Positions 58,301-64,000 of a DNA stretch of 64,000 bases are shown here, in pieces (the first letter of the stretch is position 1; each line of letters opens with the position of its first letter). A model generated the notes under the pieces. It was not told the DNA's origin. It ran no database searches and was given only the letters and a program-made list of their open reading frames with translations. A program made the position numbers and the translations under genes. Source of the DNA: DSWT01 sp049975385 (GTDB lineage Bacteria; Chloroflexota; Anaerolineae; B4-G1; SLSP01). Where the stretch lies: contig JBNGDO010000002.1 of NCBI GenBank assembly GCA_049975385.1, positions 9,173-73,172 of the forward strand. Direction: 5' to 3'.

Positions 58301-60363
58301 GAGCCGGAGAGTCGCTCGGTGTCATTCTGATGCAATCGCCGGTGGATAGTGTCTTCGATGAGCCGGAACTGCGTCTCGTCGAGGCGGCGGCGGTGCAGTT
58401 GGGCAACGCGCTGAACAACGCCGAATTGTATCGTCTGATCCGCGAGCAGGCCGAGCGCGTCGGCAGTATGTTGCGCGCACAACAGATCGAGGCGGCGAAG
58501 AACCAGGCTATCCTTGAAGGGATTGCCGATGGTGTGATGGTGGCTGACGAGAACGGCAAAGTCATTCTCTTCAACGCAGCGGCTGAGCGCATTCTGTCGA
58601 TTTCGCGTGAGCAGGCGTTGGGCCGTCCGCAGGACGGTATCCTGGGGCTATATGGTAGCGCCGCGCGCGAGTGGTTGGAGCAGATCGAGCATTGGCAGCA
58701 AGATCCCGGTGCTTATGGTGCGGATGAGTTTCTGGTCCACCGCATGGAAGTGGGGCGGCGCTTCGTCAGCGTTCACCTGTCCCCGGTTGTCTCGCCGTCC
58801 CAGGAGTTTCTCGGCGTCGTCTCGGTCTTCCGTGACATTACCTCCGAGGTGGAAGCCGACCGTGCCAAGAGCGATTTTGTGTCCACCGTTTCGCACGAAT
58901 TGCGCACGCCGATGACGTCGATCGTTGGGTACGTCGATCTCGTCTTGATGGGCGCGACCGGGGAATTGTCGGATATGCAACGTGATTTTCTCAAGCGGGT
59001 GAAGACCAACGCCGAGCGTCTGACCACGCTGGTCAACGATCTGCTCGATATTTCTCGCATCGAGACGGGGCGCGTGGAGTTGCAACTGGCACCGGTGGCT
59101 ATTGAGGATATCATCAAGCAGGTGGTAGACCTGGTACAGCCCAAGGTTACGGAAAAGGAGCAGCGCCTCTATGCCGTCATGCCTGATGCTCTCCCCAGGG
59201 CATACGCTGATCGCGATCGCTTGGCGCAGATTTTGACCAACATCGTGGGCAATGCCTACAAATACACACCCGTGGGGGGGGAGATTGGCATTTACGCTTA
59301 CGTCCGAGATGCGAAGATGTATGTGGCGGTCTCCGATACCGGCATCGGCATTGCGCCTGAAAACCAGAAGAAGCTCTTCTCGCGTTTCTACCGGGTAGAG
59401 GATGATCCCGCCGTCTACGAAGTGTCTGGAACGGGGTTGGGACTGGCGATCTCGCTGTCCTTGATCCAGATGCATGGGGGCAATATTTCGCTGGATAGTG
59501 TATTGGGAAAGGGCAGTACCTTCACCTTCTCCGTGCCGCTGGCCGAGGGTGAACCGGTCGAGGACGCGGGGACGCTACCACCACGCATTGCCGGAGAGGC
59601 TCAGGTGACGGTGCTGGTGGTTGAAGATGACCGGGAAAGCTCCGATTTGCTGAAATTGATGTTGCAGCGCGAGGATATCGAATTCCTGACCGCAAGTTCC
59701 GGCGAGCAAGCGTTGCACATGGCGCGTGAAAAGAACCCCGACTTGATCACGCTGGACATTCGTCTGCCGGACCTGGATGGATTCGAAGTATTGCAATTGC
59801 TCAAACGCGACGTCGAGACGGCGGACATCCCGGTGGTCATTGTCTCCGTGACGCAGGATCGGCAGCGGGGACTGCGTATGGGGGCGACGGAGTTCCTGGT
59901 CAAACCATTGGACGAACAGCGGTTGCGGGAGGTCATCTTGCCGCTGCTCGACCGTCAGGGAACTGTGGTGGTCGCCGGGCACGACCGCCGTGTGCTCGAT
60001 CCGCTACGCGCGGCGTTACACCTACGTGGAATGAACGTGCGCACAGCCCGGCGCGGCGAAAGCGTACTCGACCTGGTGCGCGGAGCGCATCCGGCAGCCA
60101 TTGTTGTGGATCGAGAGTTGCCCGATATGGACGGCTATCAGGTCGTGGAGCATCTCCGGCAGGACGCGAGCACGTCTGGCATCCCTGTGATGTTGTTGAC
60201 TGAAGATGCGCTGCACAATGAGCACTTTGAGCATTTTGGGAATGGCAGCAATGGCGCTGGGCCGGTACGGTTTGTCATCAAGCCATTTTCTGTTGAGGAA
60301 CTCGCGGATAATGTTGCTGAACTAGCTCGTAGTTTCGTCTTATCCCGAGAAACGGTGCACTGA
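55372..60363 (+). CDS. Hybrid sensor histidine kinase with six GAF domains, PAS, kinase and two receivers
   Basis: The 1663-residue protein has no clear transmembrane segment, so it should be a cytoplasmic sensor. Order: six GAF domains (about 10-140, 150-312, 323-472, 490-660, 670-822, 860-1022, most ending AIENAR-like), a coiled coil near 830-855, PAS (1043-1150), HisKA with SHELRTPM and His about 1172, HATPase (DTGIGI and GTGLGLA), receiver 1 with Asp about 1461 (LDIRLPDLDG) and receiver 2 with Asp about 1579 (VDRELPDMDG). Start is GTG or the TTG before it. It sits between two response regulators that are its probable partners. Confidence 0.95.
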   Translation: MKGLQALSARLLTASSVESLWEITLDEAVQWCEADAGAWIWSVPASTVGPVYGAAPFDGSACQAVLEKLDDPQEAQCWPPSSLPSHSALSVPISVDTWNGWLVLTRQAPFTADDVERAGDAVAMAQIAAAGIGRYERVDQARANQVQELETVQRMGRLIGESLDLETTMDVILETLAGLIPYDAGEITLLDADQSMLVSQATRANATARRSAQTEGVSYRIDEGLSGWLARKRQPLLIDDVLEAEIAEPKDETLKLWARSFLGVPMVAHGELVGTLEIAAAEPGQFTEHHQKLAEIFGGQAAIAIENARLYSQTDAELRRRLEALEALQRITRDITATIDLNYILNGVLEEAIRFSGATAGLIALSDGESFELQISRGYGEAALGDLEHSLASEFLTHQDTMYIPDTQQLPNAESFPPGARTLLVEPVFYEERLAAAILVQAEQPAAFTPTVLEFIAGLAVQTSIAVGNARRYQEQLERGELMHKRAEQMALLLEVSRTMRSDRPLEETLLDIAYAVQEGTGFNIVLISVVEGMTLRRVAGAGIPLTRLEQMKQVRHPWPRIQALFQERFRLGRCYYIPAEYYDSVLIGLDVFLPEIEEIVPRQSGMWHPKDTFIIPLYASHGEIVGMMSVDGPLDGRVPTALTAEVIEVFAAQVALAIENNHLVEDLRRQLNTLRLFNELSRSITTKLDLPLVLNTVVQAVTNLLGYDYATIFLQGKIGERFVPLATSGYALDLVDETTFDQRVGRVVQTGMPLIIEDTAADPHYKSGPVSIGSSLMVPLMVEGRSVGVLVADRKITGDFTPTEVATLTALADQVAVAVENARLFEEVKRFNEELELRVAERTAELAEALEGLRLQRDRSSVLYHIASELVASLDMDRVLSQALSLLQKAVKASRSAVILLDNNTGQLFYRAAIGHTEPIPPGGRLAPFNRQDGIIGWVFTHKKALIIPNAAEDKRCAIGIDRSVRSVLAAPIVGGAGESLGVILMQSPVDSVFDEPELRLVEAAAVQLGNALNNAELYRLIREQAERVGSMLRAQQIEAAKNQAILEGIADGVMVADENGKVILFNAAAERILSISREQALGRPQDGILGLYGSAAREWLEQIEHWQQDPGAYGADEFLVHRMEVGRRFVSVHLSPVVSPSQEFLGVVSVFRDITSEVEADRAKSDFVSTVSHELRTPMTSIVGYVDLVLMGATGELSDMQRDFLKRVKTNAERLTTLVNDLLDISRIETGRVELQLAPVAIEDIIKQVVDLVQPKVTEKEQRLYAVMPDALPRAYADRDRLAQILTNIVGNAYKYTPVGGEIGIYAYVRDAKMYVAVSDTGIGIAPENQKKLFSRFYRVEDDPAVYEVSGTGLGLAISLSLIQMHGGNISLDSVLGKGSTFTFSVPLAEGEPVEDAGTLPPRIAGEAQVTVLVVEDDRESSDLLKLMLQREDIEFLTASSGEQALHMAREKNPDLITLDIRLPDLDGFEVLQLLKRDVETADIPVVIVSVTQDRQRGLRMGATEFLVKPLDEQRLREVILPLLDRQGTVVVAGHDRRVLDPLRAALHLRGMNVRTARRGESVLDLVRGAHPAAIVVDRELPDMDGYQVVEHLRQDASTSGIPVMLLTEDALHNEHFEHFGNGSNGAGPVRFVIKPFSVEELADNVAELARSFVLSRETVH

Positions 60364-60376
60364 AGGAGTCGTGAGC

Positions 60377-60754
60377 ATGGTCAAAATCTTGGTCGCAGAA
60401 GACGAGCGTGACATTCGGGAGTTGATCGCCTTTACCTTGCGCTTTGCCGGGTTCGAGGTTGAATTGGCGAGCAATGGGGCAGAAGCGGTGGAAAAAGCGC
60501 CGGATGCCATTCCCGATCTGATTTTGATGGATGTGCGGATGCCACGGATGACCGGGTATCAGGCGTGTGAAGAGTTGAAGAAAAACGAGATCACGCGGGA
60601 TATTCCCGTGGTCTTCCTTTCTGCAAAGGGACAGGAAAGCGAAATCCAGGAGGGTTTGGAAGTTGGGGCGATGGAATACATCCTCAAACCTTTTGCGCCG
60701 GATGAACTCACCGCGCAAGTCAATAGGATTTTGCAGGAAATCGGTAAGGCATAA
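60377..60754 (+). CDS. Single-domain response regulator (REC)
   Basis: The 125-residue receiver has AEDERDIRELI at the start, phosphoacceptor Asp in LILMDVRMPR near 52, and Lys in ILKPFAPDEL near 102. It has no output domain. The ATG is chosen over a GTG two codons earlier because GAAGGAG lies eight bases before it. It follows the hybrid kinase by 13 bases, clearly in one operon, and precedes the second alpha/beta hydrolase gene. Confidence 0.93.
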   Translation: MVKILVAEDERDIRELIAFTLRFAGFEVELASNGAEAVEKAPDAIPDLILMDVRMPRMTGYQACEELKKNEITRDIPVVFLSAKGQESEIQEGLEVGAMEYILKPFAPDELTAQVNRILQEIGKA

Positions 60755-60776
60755 CGCATAACGTGGAGCTCAGTCT

Positions 60777-61565
60777 ATGAGTGCGATTATCCTCGAAAGC
60801 AGCCTCGTCCATTACGAGGCTTTAGGACGTGGCAAGCCATTGCTATTTCTCCACGATTGGCTCGGCTCGTGGCGCTACTGGGTGCCCACGATGGTCGATA
60901 TGTCCTCTTCTTTCCGAGCGTATGCTTTAGATTTCTGGGGATTTGGTGACTCTGATAAGGTGGTGACGCGGTACAGCATTCCTGGATACGTGGCGCAGCT
61001 CGAGCTTTTCATGGATCAGATGGGCATCAACAGCGTGCCCGTCATCGGCCACGGTTTGGGTGGGGTAGTGGGCGCGCATTTTGCCCAAGCGCATCCTGAG
61101 CGCGTCGAACAATTGCTGACAGTTTGTACGCCCCTGGCCGGCAGCGACATCGCCCGTTCTTTGAGTGGCTATACCGGCGGCGATAATCCGGCGAAGGTTA
61201 TTCTGGGTCGCCGTTTGAAGACCTATGAGGAAGTCGATATTGAGGCGGGTAAAACCGATGCCAACGCCGTGATAAAGAGCGTGAAGTCGGCGCTGGATCA
61301 CAATCTCCTGGATGTGTTGGAGAATCTGGATATCCCTGTGTTGCTGGTTTGTGGGCGGGAAGACCCCATCATCCAGGTGCCGGATGACGATGTGTTAGAA
61401 GACCTGGATTATAATGTGTATCCGTTTGTTTTCGAGACGGCACAGCACTACCCGATGTTGGAGGAAACCAGCAAATTCAACCGGTTGTTGCGGGATTTCC
61501 TGGTTCACAAGGATAACTGGGACGAGATCGAAGTGAAGGATGAGTGGAAACGCCGCATGCGGTAG
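60777..61565 (+). CDS. Alpha/beta hydrolase-fold protein lacking the nucleophile serine
   Basis: The 262-residue protein is a paralogue of the one at 50533 (LFLHDWLGSWRYW, YALDFWGFGDSD). The nucleophile elbow reads VIGHGLGG, with glycine in place of serine, while Asp in GREDPII and His in AQHYPMLEE remain. Hydrolase activity is therefore unlikely unless another residue serves; a binding or sensing role is possible. It follows the response regulator by 22 bases and precedes an amidase gene by 23. Confidence 0.85.
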   Translation: MSAIILESSLVHYEALGRGKPLLFLHDWLGSWRYWVPTMVDMSSSFRAYALDFWGFGDSDKVVTRYSIPGYVAQLELFMDQMGINSVPVIGHGLGGVVGAHFAQAHPERVEQLLTVCTPLAGSDIARSLSGYTGGDNPAKVILGRRLKTYEEVDIEAGKTDANAVIKSVKSALDHNLLDVLENLDIPVLLVCGREDPIIQVPDDDVLEDLDYNVYPFVFETAQHYPMLEETSKFNRLLRDFLVHKDNWDEIEVKDEWKRRMR

Positions 61566-61588
61566 TCTTCTGCATAGAAGGTAAATCG

Positions 61589-62359
61589 ATGAAGAAAACG
61601 ACTGTGAGCGCCGACCCCTGGGCTGTAGGATGGATGGTGCGATTTCTGGTTTTGCTCGCCCTCCTCGCGGCCTTTGGTGTGCCGACGGGGGTGATCCCGA
61701 TTGTTGCGGTGGGATCGGATACCGCTGCGCCAGATCCAGAACATCCCGGTCCGGTCGTGATTCCGCTCGGCGCGCCTACATCAACTGCGACTGCGGTTCC
61801 TGCACCATCTCTCGTGCTCACGCCACATACGCCACGCATCGGCATCATCGCCGGGCACAGCGGCAGCGACAGCGGCGCGATCTGTCCTGATGGCTTGCAA
61901 GAAGTGGACGTGAACCGGGATATTGCGCGGCGTGTGGTCGCGCTGCTGGCGCAGCGAGGCTGGGTCGTCGATTTGCTGGACGAATTCGACGTGCGCCTCA
62001 ATAGCTATCAGGCCGATGCGTTGCTTTCGATTCATGCGGATTCTTGTGGTTTCCCGGGCAAATCCGGCTTCAAGGTCGTAAGCGCGGAATCCACTTTTAC
62101 ACCCTCTGCGAATGTGCTGGTTGATTGTGTAGCACAGTATTATGCCGAGCGCACCGGATTGTCGTTCGACGCGAACACCATCACGTACGATATGACCCGT
62201 TACCATGCTTATTACGAGATCGATCGTGACACCCCGGCGGCCGTCATCGAAATCGGTTTCCTGCTAGACGACCGCGAGATTTTAACCCAGCATCCCGATG
62301 TGGTGGCTGCCGGGATCGTAGATGGTCTTGTGTGCTTCATCGAAGGTGAATCCCCCTGA
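61589..62359 (+). CDS. N-acetylmuramoyl-L-alanine amidase (Amidase_3 type)
   Basis: The 256-residue protein has an N-terminal membrane segment (residues about 17-42), a Pro/Thr/Ala-rich linker and an Amidase_3 domain: GIIAGHSGSDSGA with the first zinc histidine, LQEVDVNRDIA with the glutamate, LLSIHADSC with the second histidine and AVIEIGFLLDD with the catalytic glutamate. It should cleave peptidoglycan stem peptides outside the membrane. The ATG behind GAAGG is chosen; a 15-residue longer frame overlaps the previous gene. Confidence 0.88.
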   Translation: MKKTTVSADPWAVGWMVRFLVLLALLAAFGVPTGVIPIVAVGSDTAAPDPEHPGPVVIPLGAPTSTATAVPAPSLVLTPHTPRIGIIAGHSGSDSGAICPDGLQEVDVNRDIARRVVALLAQRGWVVDLLDEFDVRLNSYQADALLSIHADSCGFPGKSGFKVVSAESTFTPSANVLVDCVAQYYAERTGLSFDANTITYDMTRYHAYYEIDRDTPAAVIEIGFLLDDREILTQHPDVVAAGIVDGLVCFIEGESP

Positions 62360-62368
62360 AAGTTACTG

Positions 62369-62399
62369 GATTGCGTACTCGCCCCCATACTGGAACGCA
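62369..62399 (+). promoter_or_regulatory. Conserved upstream element shared with nusA
   Basis: Same 20-base word GATTGCGTACTCGCCCCCAT and following CTGGAACGCA as at 23253-23283; it ends 18 bases before the -35 box of ssb. Confidence 0.5.
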
Positions 62400-62417
62400 C
62401 CCTGCCTATTCTTAAAT

Positions 62418-62445
62418 TTGCACTTTATGGTGATCGGAGTACAAT
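62418..62445 (+). promoter_or_regulatory. Promoter of ssb
   Basis: TTGCAC (62418-62423) and TACAAT (62440-62445) are 16 bases apart; transcription should begin near 62452, about 40 bases before the ATG. Confidence 0.6.
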
Positions 62446-62493
62446 TTATTTAGTTTGTATATATTTTCCCCAAAGCGCAAAGGAGGCGACGTA

Positions 62494-62916
62494 ATGGCAT
62501 ATCAAAAGCTGATCATCGTTGGAAATCTGGGCCGTGATCCAGAGATGCGTTACATGCCGGATGGAACGCCGGTGACTACGCTGAGTGTTGCGACGAATCG
62601 GAAATGGAATACTCCCGACGGTTCGCAAGGTGAAGAGACCACGTGGTTCCGGGTGACGTGTTGGCGCAGGACCGCAGAGATCGCTGCGCAATACCTCACC
62701 AAAGGACGCCAGGTCATGATTGAAGGGCGTTTGTCGCCGGATCGGGCCACGGGTGGCCCAAAGATCTGGACGCGCCAGGATGGCACGCCTGGGGCCAGCT
62801 ACGAGGTGACGGCGGAGCGGTTGGTTCTGCTTAGCGGCCGTGGCGATACAGCGGGCGCTCCTGACGCGGCGGAAGGCTCTGAAGACTATGAGGTAGAAAG
62901 CGACATTCCCTTCTAG
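62494..62916 (+). CDS. ssb: Single-stranded DNA-binding protein
   Basis: The 140-residue protein has one OB fold (KLIIVGNLGRDPEMRYMPDGTPVTTLSVATN, given here as GNLGRDPEMRYMPDG and the TWFRVTCWRR strand) and an acidic tail ending DIPF, the usual partner-binding tip. The Gly-rich linker of many SSBs is short. The ATG after AGGAGG is used. It may be the housekeeping SSB or a paralogue; no rpsF or rpsR is beside it. Confidence 0.93.
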   Translation: MAYQKLIIVGNLGRDPEMRYMPDGTPVTTLSVATNRKWNTPDGSQGEETTWFRVTCWRRTAEIAAQYLTKGRQVMIEGRLSPDRATGGPKIWTRQDGTPGASYEVTAERLVLLSGRGDTAGAPDAAEGSEDYEVESDIPF

Positions 62917-62942
62917 AAGACGGGGCTATATGGCGTAATCAT

Positions 62943-62967
62943 GCAGAGGGGTATATTACCCCTCTGC
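62943..62967 (+). terminator. Terminator hairpin after ssb
   Basis: GCAGAGGGGTA and TACCCCTCTGC form a perfect 11-bp stem with a 3-base loop, 27 bases beyond the ssb stop. Confidence 0.7.
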
Positions 62968-63060
62968 AGTGCTGTTATGTCAGGGTCTTTCATTCTCGTG
63001 GTGTCATGCACTTCAAGTTCCCGCTGGCTCAAAATGTCGGCCTAAAGGCCGAGGATATGT

Positions 63061-63103
63061 GGGGATTTTTGTGGCGGGGCTCTGTACCGCCACAAAAATC
63101 CCC
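63061..63103. terminator. Strong hairpin before the DUF3467 gene
   Basis: GGGGATTTTTGTGGCGG pairs perfectly over 17 bases with CCGCCACAAAAATCCCC around a 9-base loop. The 305-base gap 62917-63221 otherwise shows no gene. Confidence 0.65.
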
Positions 63104-63221
63104 TTAAAAAGCCGCTTTAGTGGCAAGATAACACACAAAAGCCTCTTGGCTCATGAGAATGATAAAGTCCTGGCAATAGTCCTGAGGCATGGACTCGTGG
63201 CATGGTATAATGGAGGTACTT

Positions 63222-63542
63222 ATGTCAGCAAAACCTAAATCACTTAATGTAGAATTGCCCACCGGGCTGGAGCCCATCTATGCGAACTTCGCGCTGATTT
63301 CCCATTCCCCTTCCGAAATCATCATGGACCTGGCTCAAATGTTGCCCAACCAACCACAGGTGCGGGTGAAGGCGCGCGTGGTGGTCACGCCTTTGAACGC
63401 AAAGCTGTTGTTGGGGGCATTGCAGGATAACCTCGCGAAATACGAGGCGAACTATGGCGAGATCGTGGTTCCCGGTCACGGTAATGACCTGGCCCGTGAG
63501 TTCTTCAGTGGCGTGCGCCCGCCGGATGGTGGGGAGGGATAG
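63222..63542 (+). CDS. DUF3467 protein
   Basis: The 106-residue protein matches DUF3467: YANFALISHSPSEIIMDLAQMLP, then VKARVVVTPLNAKLLLGALQDNLAKYE. Its function is unknown. The ATG after GGAGGTA is used; a TATAAT (63206-63211) overlaps this region so closely that a transcript from it would start at the ATG. One base separates its stop from the translin gene start. Confidence 0.85.
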   Translation: MSAKPKSLNVELPTGLEPIYANFALISHSPSEIIMDLAQMLPNQPQVRVKARVVVTPLNAKLLLGALQDNLAKYEANYGEIVVPGHGNDLAREFFSGVRPPDGGEG

Positions 63543-63543
63543 C

Positions 63544-64000
63544 ATGGTAGATGAATTACAAGTATGGCTCGATCAGTTGGCCGAGGCTGCGCAGGCCGAC
63601 CTGGAAGCGCGCAACCAGGCCCGTGATGAGGCGCTCAGCAAGAGCCGCGAACTGATTCGCCTGTGTTCCAGCGCCATCCGCGCAGGTCACCGCAACGTTT
63701 GGGACGAGGCCGGCGAATTGTTGACCCAGGCCGAGGCCGTGGGGCGCGAGATGCAGGCTCTCCTGGCGACCTTCCCCGACCTGTTCTACGCCGGTTACAC
63801 GCAGGATGCGTTGAAGGAGTTGGTCGAAGCGCGGATCACGTTGGCGTTGATCTCGGATGGCGCGCTGCCGCCGCTCGATGCGCTGAACGTGCCTTACAAT
63901 ACCTATCTCAACGGCGTGTGCGAGGCGGCCAGCGAGTTGCGCCGGCGTTGCCTGGACGTGATGCGCCAGGGCGCGATGGACGAGGCCGAGCGGCTGTTGG
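63544..64000 (+). CDS. Translin family protein (partial)
   Basis: The frame runs open to the right edge; 152 residues are seen. Helical segments RDEALSKSRELIRLCSSAIRAGHR, FPDLFYAGYTQDALKELVEA and LNVPYNTYLNGVCEAASELRRRCLDVM match bacterial and archaeal translin-like proteins, which form ring-shaped nucleic-acid-binding assemblies. It is directly downstream of DUF3467 and is probably co-transcribed with it. Confidence 0.82.
   Translation, partial: MVDELQVWLDQLAEAAQADLEARNQARDEALSKSRELIRLCSSAIRAGHRNVWDEAGELLTQAEAVGREMQALLATFPDLFYAGYTQDALKELVEARITLALISDGALPPLDALNVPYNTYLNGVCEAASELRRRCLDVMRQGAMDEAERLL

Noticed and set aside
63206..63211. TATAAT as the main promoter of the DUF3467 gene
   Set aside because: A transcript from it would begin at or after the ribosome site, so its use is doubtful without mapping.

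Overview
The window looks like a chromosomal scaffold piece from a member of the Chloroflexota, most likely an Anaerolineae-type bacterium. This is inferred from gene content and protein style (large multi-GAF kinases, DUF4388 plus small GTPase, V4R protein, translin, lipoyl synthesis by a two-radical-SAM route, an AmaP-like/scpB pair), not from a search. Base composition is moderately GC-rich, most genes are ATG-started with GGAGG-type ribosome sites, and one run of ten N (25010-25019) marks an assembly gap inside nusA. No rRNA, tRNA or CRISPR array was recognised.

Layout. 1-13.98 kb: an AlbA_2/Schlafen-type fragment, gyrA, a DUF333 lipoprotein, two orphan single-domain response regulators, a CinA-type protein, an adenosine-specific kinase-like protein, a toroid-like protein, a NUDIX hydrolase, a large flippase-like membrane protein, scpB with an AmaP/Asp23-like gene, thiI, and an SdrD B-like surface protein. 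13.98-17.46 kb is the only clearly accessory stretch: a 197-bp MITE-like element, three copies of a GC-rich dispersed repeat, two Rhs-core remnants, the stump of a transposase, and two toxin-antitoxin-like gene pairs. 17.46-20.47 kb: a compact set (LipS1-like, LplA, LplB-like, LipS2-like) that should make and attach lipoate. 20.8-23.1 kb: ABC exporter and holin-like membrane protein.

23.4-33 kb: the transcription/translation block nusA, ylxR, infB, rbfA, nrnA, truB, a double-domain methyltransferase, ribF, with leader hairpins before nusA and ylxR; rimP is not next to nusA. 33-38 kb: an amidohydrolase fused to a CYTH-like domain, small conserved genes and a dGTPase. 37.7-46.5 kb: all seven genes of the MEP isoprenoid pathway (dxs, dxr, ispH, ispD, ispF, ispE, ispG in transcription order), all on the minus strand, with one MFS transporter among them.

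46.9-62.4 kb: recN, then a one-strand neighbourhood of DUF4388 protein, GTPase, alpha/beta hydrolase, V4R protein, left-handed beta-helix protein, a homologue of cyanobacterial acyl-ACP reductase, a REC/degenerate-GGDEF protein, a 1660-residue six-GAF hybrid kinase, a response regulator, a second alpha/beta hydrolase lacking the nucleophile serine, and an amidase. I consider this neighbourhood, the LipS/Lpl set and the amidohydrolase-CYTH fusion the best candidates for undescribed biology. 62.4-64 kb: ssb, DUF3467 and a translin-family gene.

A genome-style feature runs through the window: many intergenic gaps hold imperfect hairpins built from short degenerate repeat words, a different word at nearly every site, and in three places (gyrA, truB, ispE) these repeats supply the last codons of the gene.
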